Shown here piece after piece: positions 8,053 to 16,690 of a stretch of DNA of 32,924 nt (positions are counted from its first letter, which is position 1; every line of letters starts with the position of its first letter). The stretch comes from Candidatus Omnitrophota bacterium. Lineage in GTDB: Bacteria; Omnitrophota; Gorgyraeia; Velamenicoccales; Velamenicoccaceae. The notes under the pieces are model-generated. The model was not told the origin of the DNA. It searched no databases and saw only the letters and a program-made list of their open reading frames with translations. The stretch covers positions 1 through 32,924 of the forward strand of contig JAGVOQ010000014.1 of assembly GCA_020052645.1 (NCBI GenBank), given 5' to 3'. The position numbers and the translations under genes are program-made.

Positions 8053-11000
8053 ATGAAGACGAGTATTAATAAAAAAACTTTACGTTTTATGATCGTAACT
8101 ATTGGCCTAATAGTAATGGGCCTGTTAACAATAAGTTTTATCAGTGTAGGGAAAATGCGTCTTGATACGATCGGCCGCAGACAGAAACAAGTTGCGCTGA
8201 TATTCTCTGAATTCATCGCGCATCAGATTGATCATCAAGTTGGCGATATAAGAACTTTTATAGGTAGTCCATGGTGGCGTGATGCCGTTAAAGAAGCGAA
8301 TTTTGTCTATGAAAACTGGGAACCAAAAGCCATTCGTGAGCATATGGCGCGCATGGATGAGCAGTGGGTTGCTATGGCAGATAGTCCGTTGCAGGAATGG
8401 CTGGATTCTCGCATGGGCCAGAGGTTAAAGATACTGGCGGCGCAAGATGAAACTGTCGCAGAAATATTTCTTACTGATCAATATGGCGGATTGGTCGCTG
8501 CATCAGGCAAAACAAGCGATTTTTATCAGGCGGATGAAAAATGGTGGCAACACGCTTATAATAACGGCAAAGGCGATATCTATTTTGGCGAAGTTGAGCT
8601 GGATGAGTCCAGTGGGAAAATAAGTAGTGCTCTAGCGGTTCCGATCAAAAATGAGGCAGACCAGATTATCGGTATTGCAAAAGCCGTGCTGGATATTGGT
8701 ATATTTTTTCATGAAATGAAACTATATAAATTTGGCAAAACCGGACATTCGGCATTGGTTGATGAACAGGGAAGAGTGATTTATTACACTGGCCGTGAGC
8801 CGATGAGCGCATCACCGTTATCAAGAATTATGATAAAGGAGTTTTCAAGAGGCAAGCATGATTTTATGGTTGTTGATTTAGGTCGCCCGGAAGGAAGGTC
8901 TCTTGTATCCGTGACAAAGGTTAAAAGCCAGTTTCTTGAGGGAAATGGTATTCATTGGGTCTCTGTTGTATCGCAAGGGATGAATGAGATTTTTTTACCG
9001 ATATATATGGTCTTGGGCATAGGCTTAATTTTGACGTTGTTTGTTTCTTTCTTGGTTATCACAATCATACAAAGGAGCATTAAAGGTATTTTCATTTCTC
9101 CGCTACTGAAGATTCGGGATGGGATGCAGCGTTTCTCCGATGGAGAAAAGGATTACAAAATAGACTTAAATACCGGAGATGAAATCGAAGACCTTGCCGA
9201 CGCTTTTAACAAGATGACCATGAAGTTAGAGAAGACCACCATCTCAAAGGATTATCTTGATAATATTATGGCAAGCATGGCCGATAGCCTGATCGTCATT
9301 GACCCTGATACTAAGATTGCTATTGTTAATAAAGCGACATGTGCAATCTTGGGTTACAAAGAAGAAGAGTTGATCGGAAAGGATATGAATCTTTTATTTC
9401 AAACAGAAGATTTCTTTGAGGGTATAAAACTTCAGAAACTTTTTAAGGAGGAGGAGGTTTTAAGGAATTTTGAGGTTGATTATAAGACTAAGGACGGAAA
9501 AATAATTCCTGTTATCTTAAGCGGGGCGATACTAAAAAGAAATGATTGTCCTCAAGGAATGCCAAGAGATGATTGTCCCTCGTTTAAAGAAAAAGGAGAG
9601 CACTGCGAAAAGATTCTGGGGGCGGTATGCGTAGCCAAGGATGTCTCCGAGCGCAAGAAGTCGGATGAGGAACGCGAGAGAACGTTGCAGTGGCAAAAGG
9701 ATATCAATATGCTCCAACAGTCGCTGCTTGCATCGGGCACACTTAATGATAAGCTTAAGAGTATCACCGAAGGTATTGTGCATATTTTTAGGGTAGATCT
9801 CTGTCGCATATGGCTGATTGGGCAAGGAGATCTGTGTGAGCAGGGTTGCATCCATGCTGAAGTCAAGGAAGGACCGCATGTTTGTCTTTATCGAGACAAA
9901 TGTCTGCATTTAATGGCCAGCTCTGGTCGGCATGCCCACATAAACGGCAAAGACACTAATGTGAGAATTCCTTTAGGTTGTTACGAGATAGGCCGTATCG
10001 CTTTGAATGAGGAACATGGGTTTTTGACGAATGATGTGGCAAATGATTCTCGCGTATATGACCGTGAGTGGGCGCGTGAATTGGGGCTCGTGTCGTTCGC
10101 GGGCTACCAGCTTCGAATTACCGGCGGAGAAATGATAGGAGTTTTAATTCTTTTTGCCAAATACCCCATTCTGCAAACGGAAGACGCTATGATAGATACT
10201 CTTAGCAACGCTACCGCTTTTGTTGTTCAAGAATTTTTTTCAAAGGAGAGCATTAAGAAGCAGGCGCTAGAATTAGATGTCCTTTTAAAAGAGTCGATTA
10301 AGTCTCACGAGATCCTTTCAAGTATGCTCGCGGATAACAACCAGGTCAGGGAACGATTGGAAGAAAGCGTGAAAAAATTAAAAGAGACTCAGGCCTTGCT
10401 TATTCACGCCGAAAAAATGGAGGCTGTAGGCAGGATGGCTTCGAGCGTTGCGCATGAGGTCAAAAATCCCCTAGGAATTGTACTGCAGGGAATAAATTAC
10501 TTTGAAGGGGAATTGCCACTTGAGAAGAAGGATGATCGCGAGATGCTTGGGATGATGAAGGATAGCGTAAAGAGGGCTGATAACATTGTGCGCACACTTC
10601 TTGATTTTTCAAGGTCTCAAGAGCTTAAAAAGGAACTGCAGGATATTAATGCTATCATTGAAAATTCCTTTAAGTTGGTGCAACATAACTTCAAGCTTCA
10701 TTCTGTAGAGCTTGTGTGCGAGGCAAAGAAAGATCTGCCTAAAATACTCTTGGATATAGAAAAAATAGAACAAGTGTTTATCAATCTGTTCAATAACGCG
10801 GTAGATGCCATGCCCAAAGGCGGGAAGCTCTATGTACGTTCTTATTTGTCAGAACTGAAGGAACCAAAAAATAAAATAGGAAACAGAGAAAATGATGTTT
10901 TCAAATTGGGAGAAAAGGTCATAGTTGTGGAAGTAGAAGATACAGGCATGGGCATAGGTGAGGATAACATTGCTAAGATATTTGACCCATTTTTTACTAC

Positions 11001-11151
11001 AAAAGGTCGGACAGAAGGCACGGGCTTAGGGCTCTCGGTCGTGAAAAGCATCGTCGAGATGCACAGAGGTTTGATCGAAGTAGAAAGCAAAAAAGGCAAA
11101 GGAACAAAAATTACTCTCATCTTTTCAACACCTGAAACAGGGAGGTATTAA
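8053..11151 (+). CDS. Hybrid-sensor histidine kinase: Cache-HAMP-PAS-GAF-HisKA-HATPase
   Basis: A 1,032-residue inner-membrane kinase. Order: TM1 (about 9-33), a periplasmic double-Cache-like sensor (34-312), TM2 (316-340), HAMP (345-397), PAS (398-535), a GAF domain (555-735), coiled coil, HisKA with H801 in SSVAHEVKNPL, and HATPase_c (895-1030) with N-box NNAVDA, G1 DTGMGIG, F-box FDPFFTTK and G2 GTGLGLS. All catalytic boxes are intact. The GAF domain is unusually rich in Cys, with QGDLCEQGCIHAE, HVCLYRDKCLH and PLGCYEIGRIA, and the PAS C-terminal part has a further cluster (NDCPQGMPRDDCP). These could bind metal or an Fe-S cluster or sense redox. The upstream kinase-less sensor and the receiver two bases downstream form one operon. 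It has no fused receiver; its output is presumably the next gene. Confidence 0.93.
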   Translation: MKTSINKKTLRFMIVTIGLIVMGLLTISFISVGKMRLDTIGRRQKQVALIFSEFIAHQIDHQVGDIRTFIGSPWWRDAVKEANFVYENWEPKAIREHMARMDEQWVAMADSPLQEWLDSRMGQRLKILAAQDETVAEIFLTDQYGGLVAASGKTSDFYQADEKWWQHAYNNGKGDIYFGEVELDESSGKISSALAVPIKNEADQIIGIAKAVLDIGIFFHEMKLYKFGKTGHSALVDEQGRVIYYTGREPMSASPLSRIMIKEFSRGKHDFMVVDLGRPEGRSLVSVTKVKSQFLEGNGIHWVSVVSQGMNEIFLPIYMVLGIGLILTLFVSFLVITIIQRSIKGIFISPLLKIRDGMQRFSDGEKDYKIDLNTGDEIEDLADAFNKMTMKLEKTTISKDYLDNIMASMADSLIVIDPDTKIAIVNKATCAILGYKEEELIGKDMNLLFQTEDFFEGIKLQKLFKEEEVLRNFEVDYKTKDGKIIPVILSGAILKRNDCPQGMPRDDCPSFKEKGEHCEKILGAVCVAKDVSERKKSDEERERTLQWQKDINMLQQSLLASGTLNDKLKSITEGIVHIFRVDLCRIWLIGQGDLCEQGCIHAEVKEGPHVCLYRDKCLHLMASSGRHAHINGKDTNVRIPLGCYEIGRIALNEEHGFLTNDVANDSRVYDREWARELGLVSFAGYQLRITGGEMIGVLILFAKYPILQTEDAMIDTLSNATAFVVQEFFSKESIKKQALELDVLLKESIKSHEILSSMLADNNQVRERLEESVKKLKETQALLIHAEKMEAVGRMASSVAHEVKNPLGIVLQGINYFEGELPLEKKDDREMLGMMKDSVKRADNIVRTLLDFSRSQELKKELQDINAIIENSFKLVQHNFKLHSVELVCEAKKDLPKILLDIEKIEQVFINLFNNAVDAMPKGGKLYVRSYLSELKEPKNKIGNRENDVFKLGEKVIVVEVEDTGMGIGEDNIAKIFDPFFTTKGRTEGTGLGLSVVKSIVEMHRGLIEVESKKGKGTKITLIFSTPETGRY

Positions 11152-11152
11152 A

Positions 11153-11533
11153 ATGGAAGGAAAGAGAAAGGTGATGCTCGTGGATGATGAAGAGCATTTT
11201 CTTAAAATAACGAAGATCAATCTGGAAAAGACAGGTAAGTATGAAGTGGAAACAATATCGGATGCGGCGGACATTGTGTCACGGGTCAAGTCGTTTAACC
11301 CTGATATTATACTCCTTGATATTCTTATGCCGAAAGTCGATGGAGTTGAAGTGTGCAAGATGTTAAACGGAGACCCTGTGGTAAGTCGCATTCCGATCAT
11401 AACGCTCTCTGCTCTTGATACGGATAAGGATAAGCTCATGATGTATAAACTGGGCATTGTTGATTTTCTTGTAAAGCCTATAGAAAAAGATGAGCTTATA
11501 TCCAAGATCGAAAAGGCGTTGCAATACAAATGA
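11153..11533 (+). CDS. Receiver-only (CheY-like) response regulator
   Basis: A 126-residue single-domain receiver. The acidic pocket is D11-D12, the phosphoacceptor is D56 in DIILLDILMP, the switch residue is in PIITLSALD (T84/S86 region), and the conserved Lys is K108 in DFLVKPI. GGGAGG precedes the ATG, and the gene starts two bases after the kinase stop codon, so it is the kinase's likely partner. There is no DNA-binding or enzymatic output domain. The signal must go to a protein target or a phosphorelay component outside the window. Confidence 0.93.
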   Translation: MEGKRKVMLVDDEEHFLKITKINLEKTGKYEVETISDAADIVSRVKSFNPDIILLDILMPKVDGVEVCKMLNGDPVVSRIPIITLSALDTDKDKLMMYKLGIVDFLVKPIEKDELISKIEKALQYK

Positions 11534-11591
11534 ACTGTACAGGTGCTGATGTAAAAAATTTTTTAAGAAAATACAGTTGCCAGCCTATGTA

Positions 11592-11619
11592 TTGACAATG
11601 GATGATCTTGTGGTAATAT
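11592..11619 (+). promoter_or_regulatory. Strong predicted sigma70-type promoter
   Basis: A perfect TTGACA (11592-11597), a 16-base spacer and TAATAT (11614-11619). Transcription would start near 11626, 57 bases before the T run of a terminator and well before the cold-shock gene. Confidence 0.6.
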
Positions 11620-11625
11620 ATTTTT

Positions 11626-11690
11626 GTAGTAAATAAGGGATTAGAAGTCAAAGCCGCAAGGAGAAAAGTTCTAGCCCTTGCGTTTTTTTT
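11626..11690 (+). ncRNA. Candidate small RNA or terminated leader
   Basis: A strong promoter (11592-11619) and a strong terminator (11655-11690) bracket about 65 non-coding bases. This could be a small RNA, or the short terminated form of the cold-shock gene leader. It matches no RNA family I recognise. It may instead be only the terminator of the preceding sensor operon with a fortuitous promoter. Confidence 0.3.
11655..11690 (+). terminator. Rho-independent terminator
   Basis: CGCAAGG (11655-11661) pairs with CCTTGCG (11676-11682), with an inner AGAA/TTCT stem, followed by eight consecutive Ts (11683-11690). It can end both the sensor-operon transcript and any RNA from the promoter at 11592. 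Confidence 0.75.
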
Positions 11691-11723
11691 ACCCTGTTAG
11701 AGAATGAAATTCTCTAACAGGGT
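11691..11723. repeat. Solo palindrome of the GTTAGAGAA family
   Basis: ACCCTGTTAGAGAA, loop TGAAA, then TTCTCTAACAGGGT. It matches the terminal hairpin of the 114-bp element but lacks the body. It abuts the terminator T run and lies 20 bases before element copy B. Confidence 0.75.
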
Positions 11724-11743
11724 TTGCTCTCACTATTATTTAT

Positions 11744-11856
11744 CCCGTTAGAGAAAGCTGCCGACTTTAGTCGGCGGTTATCCAGTGATAAAGCTAACAA
11801 TGGTTTAAGACATCAGTTGAGCGCAAACCGTTAGAGAACTTCGTTCTCTAACAGGG
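11744..11856 (+). mobile_element. 113-bp inverted-repeat element (MITE-like), copy B
   Basis: It begins CCCGTTAGAGAA, contains the hairpin GCCGACTTTAGTCGGC, and ends with the palindrome GTTAGAGAA-CTTCG-TTCTCTAAC-AGGG. It is the reverse-oriented counterpart of 4787-4900 at about 89% identity by hand alignment. It ends 25 bases before the Shine-Dalgarno of the cold-shock gene, so it is transcribed as part of that leader if the message starts upstream. Confidence 0.75.
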
Positions 11857-11896
11857 TTTACTATTGAAAAAATTGCTAGAAAGGGGGGTGTACGTA

Positions 11897-12100
11897 ATGG
11901 CAAGAGGTAAAGTGAAGTGGTTTAGTAATCAGAAGGGTTATGGATTTATCACGCCGGAATCTGGTGCAAAAGATGTATTCGTGCATCACAGCGCAATTCA
12001 GGGTGAGGGCTACAAAACCTTAGAAGAAGGCCAGGAGGTTGAGTTTGATGTCGAGCAGGGCCCTAAGGGTGAGCAAGCTACAAAAGTTGTGAAACTATAA
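11897..12100 (+). CDS. Cold-shock domain protein (CspA family)
   Basis: A 67-residue single OB-fold nucleic-acid chaperone that melts RNA secondary structure. RNP1 is KGYGFI and RNP2 is [21 protein letters not shown] is typical of the family. The ATG at 11897 is chosen because AAGGGGGG lies eight bases upstream and the protein then starts MARGKVKWF, the standard length. An upstream in-frame start at 11864 would add 11 non-conserved residues read partly from just beside the repeat element. A strong terminator follows at once, so it is probably monocistronic. The long structured leader, including element copy B, could affect translation with temperature, but this is only inference. Confidence 0.95.
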   Translation: MARGKVKWFSNQKGYGFITPESGAKDVFVHHSAIQGEGYKTLEEGQEVEFDVEQGPKGEQATKVVKL

Positions 12101-12111
12101 TCGTTAAAAAC

Positions 12112-12149
12112 GGGGTCCGTCTTTTGAAAAGGTGTCGGACCCCTTTTTT
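12112..12149 (+). terminator. Rho-independent terminator of the cold-shock gene
   Basis: GGGGTCCG (12112-12119) pairs perfectly with CGGACCCC (12136-12143), followed by six Ts. It starts 11 bases after the stop codon. Confidence 0.9.
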
Positions 12150-12208
12150 GTTTTGTAAGATCAGTAGCTTTAAGTCCACAACAAGTGTTGTCATTAATGG
12201 AGGTTCGT

Positions 12209-13174
12209 ATGGTTTCACTTCAGTTACGGATGTATTTGTTATTGGCTGTGTTGTTTTCTATTGTCTATGCTTTGGCTGTTTTTATCGGGACTAGTCTCGG
12301 GCTTACTAATTTTTATTTTTATTTAGGGTTATCCTTGTTCATGATGCTCATTCAATATTTGATTGGGCCCAAATTGGTTGAATGGACGATGCGCGTGCGC
12401 TACATCGAGAAAAACGATAATCCCGCGCTGCATCAGATGGTCGAGGAGCTAGCGAGAAAAGCCGGTATCCCGAAGCCGAAAGTGGGTATTGCCGAGATTC
12501 CTATTCCCAATGCGTTCGCGTTTGGCCGGGGGCTCTCGGACGGGCGCGTCTGTGTCACTTCTGGGTTATTGCGTCTTTTAAAAGAAGATGAGCTGAAAGC
12601 GGTTTTAGGCCATGAATTATCACATTTAAAAAATAGAGATGTTTTGACCATAACGCTGCTTTCTGTTATTCCTATGATCCTGTATCGTATTGCTTGGCAG
12701 ATGATGTTTTATGGCGGCCGCGGAAGACGTCAAGAGGGAGGCGCTAACGCCGCTCTCATCGGGTTGGTGGCTCTTATTTTTTATTTTATCACGAACCTTT
12801 TGGTTCTTTATGCTTCTCGTATCCGTGAATATTTTGCTGACCGAGGTTCTATTGCTTTGGGCAATCCCCCGGCGGCTTTGGCATCCGCTTTGTATAAACT
12901 TGTCTATGGTTCTGCCCGCATGGACAAAGAAACCTTAAAAGAAACAGAAGGACTAAAGGCATTTTTTGTCAATGATCCTTCGCGGGCTTTGAGCGAACTT
13001 CGTGAATTGAAAGATCTTGATACGGACAAAAGCGGTACAATTGATTCTTATGAACTGGATGTTTTAAGGAATAAAAATGTGCGTATCGGTTTTGGCGATA
13101 AAATGCTCGAGGCTTTGAGCACGCATCCGAATATGCTTAAAAGGATTAAACAACTGTCTCAATATAGAGCCTAA
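12209..13174 (+). CDS. htpX: HtpX-like M48 membrane metalloprotease with an EF-hand loop
   Basis: A 321-residue inner-membrane zinc protease of envelope quality control. Two N-terminal helices (about 5-55) precede the zinc site HELSH (135-139); a further hydrophobic region follows, then REYFAD, whose Glu (about 207) is the third ligand. Near the C-terminus DTDKSGTIDSYE (271-282) is a perfect 12-residue EF-hand calcium loop, with D1, D3, S5, G6, I8 and E12 in register. That is unusual for classic E. coli HtpX. The ATG at 12209 is preferred because GGAGG lies five bases upstream; a GTG at 12185 is possible but has no such site. The ABC-F gene follows eight bases after the stop, so the two are probably cotranscribed. 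Confidence 0.9.
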   Translation: MVSLQLRMYLLLAVLFSIVYALAVFIGTSLGLTNFYFYLGLSLFMMLIQYLIGPKLVEWTMRVRYIEKNDNPALHQMVEELARKAGIPKPKVGIAEIPIPNAFAFGRGLSDGRVCVTSGLLRLLKEDELKAVLGHELSHLKNRDVLTITLLSVIPMILYRIAWQMMFYGGRGRRQEGGANAALIGLVALIFYFITNLLVLYASRIREYFADRGSIALGNPPAALASALYKLVYGSARMDKETLKETEGLKAFFVNDPSRALSELRELKDLDTDKSGTIDSYELDVLRNKNVRIGFGDKMLEALSTHPNMLKRIKQLSQYRA

Positions 13175-13182
13175 AAACTTTT

Positions 13183-15120
13183 ATGATCGCTATATCTAAT
13201 TTATCAAAAAACTACGGCAAGAGAATCCTTTTTGAAAAGATGTCTCTTCATATCAACCGTTCGGAAAAAATCGGTTTGATCGGGCCTAATGGCGCGGGTA
13301 AGAGTACTTTTTTTCATCTCTTGCTGGGTGACAGCGAACCTTCCAGCGGCTCTATTCAGATGGCCAAAAATATCCGTGTTGGATATTTGCCTCAGGAATC
13401 AAGTTTTCAATCTGACCGTACGATTTTAGCGGAATTGATTGAAGGGGATGAATCAATCCGTTCTCTCATAAAAGAAAAAGAACATCTGGAAGAAACGAAC
13501 GAAGCGGCAGCTTATCGATACGGCGAGGTCTTGCACGAGCTTGAATTGCTTGGGTATTTTGAATTAGAACACAAGGCTGAAAAAGTTCTCATGGGGCTCG
13601 GTTTCAAGGAGAGTGATTTTCACAGGCCTATTCTTCACTTAAGCGGTGGATGGCAGATGCGCGTCCTTTTGGCCAAATTGCTCACGTATCCGTATGATCT
13701 TCTTTTGTTGGATGAACCTACCAACTATTTGGATTTAAATGCCGCGCTTTGGCTCAAAGACTATTTGTCAGGTTTTAAGGGAACGTTCATCATGATCTCC
13801 CATGATAAAACATTTTTGACAGATGTCACGAATTACACGCTGATCATAGAGAATGGGGCGTTTATTAAAGTCCATGGAAACTATGAACACTATGAGCGTA
13901 TCAGGGATGAGAAACGCCAGCATTTAGAAAAACAGTTTAAGGAGCAGGAGAAAAAGCGCGATCAGCTTGAGAAATTTGTTTCTCGTTTTCACGCGCAGCC
14001 GAACAAGGCGGCTGCGGTGCGCAATAAGCGTAAAACACTGGAACGGATGCCTGAAATAGATCTAATGCCTGACATTAAAGAAAGCATCCGTCATTTTTCT
14101 TTTCCCCAGACACGTACGAGCGGCCAGCGTGTTATCACATTGGAAAAGATTTCCAAGTCCTACGGGGAAGTTCCCGTTTATCATGATTTTGATTTTGAGA
14201 TTGAGTGCGGGGAAAAAGCCGTTTTGGCAGGGGAAAACGGAGCGGGTAAATCCACACTTTTAAAAATATTGGCTGGTGTTATTGAGTTTGACAACGGTTT
14301 AAGAAACGTCGGATATCATGTGGATATCGGCTATTTTTCGCAAACGCGCCTGGATACCTTAAATCCTGATAATACAGTTTTACAGGAGGCCTATACCGTG
14401 GCACCTGGTATGATGGGGCAAGAAAATCTCCGAACGATTTTAGGGGCTTTTTTATTTTCAGGTGATGATGTAGAAAAAAAAGTTAGCATTCTTTCAGGCG
14501 GTGAAAAAAGCCGCCTGAATTTGGCGAAATTTCTTATCAACCCGCCGAACTTTCTTCTGTTGGATGAGCCGACCACGCATCTCGATGTCGATGCTGTGGA
14601 AGCGTTGATCAGCGCCCTTTCGTCGTATCAGGGCACGCTCGTTTTTATTAGCCACGATATTTATTTTGTTCGTTGCATGGCCAATGTGGTTTATGAGGTG
14701 AAGCAAGGAGCCGTGCGAAAGTTTTACGGTAATTTTGATTATTATTTACAGAAGAAAAAAGAACTTGATTCCCAGGTTCAGCGTGCCAATAAAGATAAAA
14801 TCCTTTTTAAGAAGGATGCTGTAGGGACGGGAGAGATGACTCAATGGGAAAAAGATAAAGAGGAAGAGAAGCGCCAACGGCATGATGAGAAAAAGCGCAA
14901 GGCCCACAATGTTGCGTTGGGAGCTCAAATACAGAAATTAAGAAGACAGAAAGAAGAACTTCGGTTGGAAAGTTACGCGAAAACTCGCGCGCTCTCTGAT
15001 GAGCGCATTTATCGGGACCAAGAGACGGTCCGAGAGTATGGCCGACGTTTAAAAGAAATTGAAAGGCGATTACTTGAAACAGAGAATGAAATCAAAAAAC
15101 TGGAAGGGGATATTCTTTAA
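13183..15120 (+). CDS. ABC-F family ATPase (Uup/YheS-like)
   Basis: A 645-residue soluble protein with two fused ABC ATPase domains and no membrane segments. Domain 1 has Walker A GPNGAGKS (about 35-42), signature LSGGW and Walker B LLLLDEPTNYLD. A charged helical linker with PNKAAAVRNKRKTLERMP spans about 240-300. Domain 2 has Walker A GENGAGKS (about 350), signature LSGGEKSRL and LLLDEPTTHLD. A long charged coiled coil forms the C-terminus (about 540-645). ABC-F proteins act on the ribosome, resolving stalled or drug-bound states, or on other RNPs. The linker and tail suggest a housekeeping Uup/YheS/YdiF type rather than a resistance factor. No Shine-Dalgarno is visible; translation may be coupled to htpX. 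Confidence 0.93.
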   Translation: MIAISNLSKNYGKRILFEKMSLHINRSEKIGLIGPNGAGKSTFFHLLLGDSEPSSGSIQMAKNIRVGYLPQESSFQSDRTILAELIEGDESIRSLIKEKEHLEETNEAAAYRYGEVLHELELLGYFELEHKAEKVLMGLGFKESDFHRPILHLSGGWQMRVLLAKLLTYPYDLLLLDEPTNYLDLNAALWLKDYLSGFKGTFIMISHDKTFLTDVTNYTLIIENGAFIKVHGNYEHYERIRDEKRQHLEKQFKEQEKKRDQLEKFVSRFHAQPNKAAAVRNKRKTLERMPEIDLMPDIKESIRHFSFPQTRTSGQRVITLEKISKSYGEVPVYHDFDFEIECGEKAVLAGENGAGKSTLLKILAGVIEFDNGLRNVGYHVDIGYFSQTRLDTLNPDNTVLQEAYTVAPGMMGQENLRTILGAFLFSGDDVEKKVSILSGGEKSRLNLAKFLINPPNFLLLDEPTTHLDVDAVEALISALSSYQGTLVFISHDIYFVRCMANVVYEVKQGAVRKFYGNFDYYLQKKKELDSQVQRANKDKILFKKDAVGTGEMTQWEKDKEEEKRQRHDEKKRKAHNVALGAQIQKLRRQKEELRLESYAKTRALSDERIYRDQETVREYGRRLKEIERRLLETENEIKKLEGDIL

Positions 15121-15194
15121 AAGAAGGATGTAAAGGTTTATAAGAGGGTGCTTTCAGAAAATATTTTAACAATAATGATATTTGTCTAAGTTGC

Positions 15195-15223
15195 TTGACG
15201 AGCCATAGATTGTGTGCTAAGAC
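15195..15223 (+). promoter_or_regulatory. Possible promoter for the second kinase-receiver pair
   Basis: TTGACG (15195-15200), a 17-base spacer and the weak -10 TAAGAC (15218-15223); a better -10-like TATAAA (15227-15232) lacks a matching -35. It lies in the only gap between the ABC-F gene and the kinase. Confidence 0.3.
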
Positions 15224-15250
15224 AAGTATAAATTAAAATAAGGATAAACC

Positions 15251-16675
15251 ATGTCTTCTCTTTCTCTGATTTACGTTCTGACAGTCGTCATAAGTATCAT
15301 CGTTGCCATCCTTTTGGTCAAGCTCACGCGAGCTTCCGCCGAATTAAAGTTATCTGCATACAAGCAAAATACAGAAGAACTTCATGAGGGTTCCTTGAGT
15401 CAGGCTTCGCGTAAAATCAACTATGATGAAATTAACGGTATCGTCGATTCTACGCTGCATGATAAAAAACTTAGCAGTCGATTGTCGAGCGTTATTAGTA
15501 AGGAGCTTGAAAAAAAAATAGAGAAAAGCACTTTAGAATTAAAAAATAAATATGAAACAGTTTTAAAAGATGTGAGACAAAATGAAGAGATGGCTTGGAA
15601 TAAATATAAAAAAGTTCTCGCTGAGAAGAAGGATACCGATGCTATTGTGCACAGCATTGCGGAAGGTTTAGTCGTGGTGAATTCTTCAGGAGAAGTTATT
15701 ATGATGAATCCTGCTGCTGAAAAACTTTTAGATGTTTCTCGAAAAGAGAAAATCGGCAAGCCTCTTCTTGAAAGCATTAAAGAGGAACAAATGTTTTCTT
15801 TAGTCAAGGGTTCAAGCGATAAAAATTCGAGAGAGATTGAATTAGTCAGTTCTCAGGATGAGACGAAGCAAACCATTCGTACGAGCAGCGCTGTTATCGA
15901 AAACGAACATGGACAGACGATAGGGATGGTTTCAGTTTTAAGTGATATCACGAAACAAAAAGAGCTCGACAGGATGAAATCGAATTTTATGGCTAGCGTC
16001 TCTCATGAATTGAGGACGCCTTTGGTGACGATTGATAAATCATTGGATTTAATTTTACGGGGGGAAACAGGCGCGATTAATGAAACACAGGAGCATTTTC
16101 TTTCGATTGCCCAAAGGAATCTGAAGCGGCTTGGTCATTTGATTAATGATTTGTTAGATCTCACCAAGCTTGAATCAGGTAAGATGCAGCTCAAAAGGCA
16201 AAACGTCTCAGTTGATAAAATTGTTGATGAAGTTTTTGAAGCTTTTGCGTCCTGGGCTCAGGCTAAAACTATTGAAATAAAAAAAGAAATAGATCAAAAT
16301 TTGCCTGAAGTTTATGCAGATGCGGAGAGATTGATACAAGTTTTCAATAATTTATTGGGGAATGCTATTAAGTTTACACCGAAAGAAGGTAGGATTGCCA
16401 TCGCGGCTAAAAATAATCCATCGGGTCAGGAAATTATAATCAGCGTCTCGGATACAGGCATTGGGATTGAGAAAGAGAATTTGCCGAGAGTTTTTGATAA
16501 ATTTTACCAGGTGCTCGAAAGGATGCCGACGGATATCAATGGAACGGGTATTGGTTTATCCATAGCTAAAGAAATTGTTGAACTTCATGGCGGGAGGATT
16601 TGGGCTGAAAGCGAAAAAGACCAAGGAACAACTTTTAATTTTACTATACCAATGATCAGTAAATTGGAAGTTTAA
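15251..16675 (+). CDS. PAS sensor histidine kinase, membrane anchored
   Basis: A 474-residue kinase. One N-terminal helix (about 5-24) anchors it, followed by a long charged coil (25-130), a PAS domain (about 130-240, ending SVLSDITKQKELD), HisKA with H252 in SVSHELRTPL, and HATPase_c with N-box NNLLGNAIKF, G1 DTGIGI, F-box FDKFYQ and G2 GTGIGLSIAKEI. There is no periplasmic sensor, so the signal is probably cytoplasmic and read by the PAS domain. The start has AAGGA seven bases upstream. The partner receiver follows 15 bases after the stop. Confidence 0.93.
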   Translation: MSSLSLIYVLTVVISIIVAILLVKLTRASAELKLSAYKQNTEELHEGSLSQASRKINYDEINGIVDSTLHDKKLSSRLSSVISKELEKKIEKSTLELKNKYETVLKDVRQNEEMAWNKYKKVLAEKKDTDAIVHSIAEGLVVVNSSGEVIMMNPAAEKLLDVSRKEKIGKPLLESIKEEQMFSLVKGSSDKNSREIELVSSQDETKQTIRTSSAVIENEHGQTIGMVSVLSDITKQKELDRMKSNFMASVSHELRTPLVTIDKSLDLILRGETGAINETQEHFLSIAQRNLKRLGHLINDLLDLTKLESGKMQLKRQNVSVDKIVDEVFEAFASWAQAKTIEIKKEIDQNLPEVYADAERLIQVFNNLLGNAIKFTPKEGRIAIAAKNNPSGQEIIISVSDTGIGIEKENLPRVFDKFYQVLERMPTDINGTGIGLSIAKEIVELHGGRIWAESEKDQGTTFNFTIPMISKLEV

Positions 16676-16690
16676 AAAAAGGAATTGCGC

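Noticed and set aside
11640-11690. Possible c-di-GMP (GEMM-I) riboswitch because of a CAAAGCC string
   Set aside because: The rest of the consensus, including the upstream GGGCAAACC-type segment, is absent.
11864-11896. Upstream start for the cold-shock protein
   Set aside because: Adds 11 unconserved residues; the ATG at 11897 has an ideal Shine-Dalgarno sequence and gives the standard family length.
12185-12208. GTG start for the HtpX-like gene
   Set aside because: No ribosome site; ATG at 12209 follows GGAGG at proper spacing.
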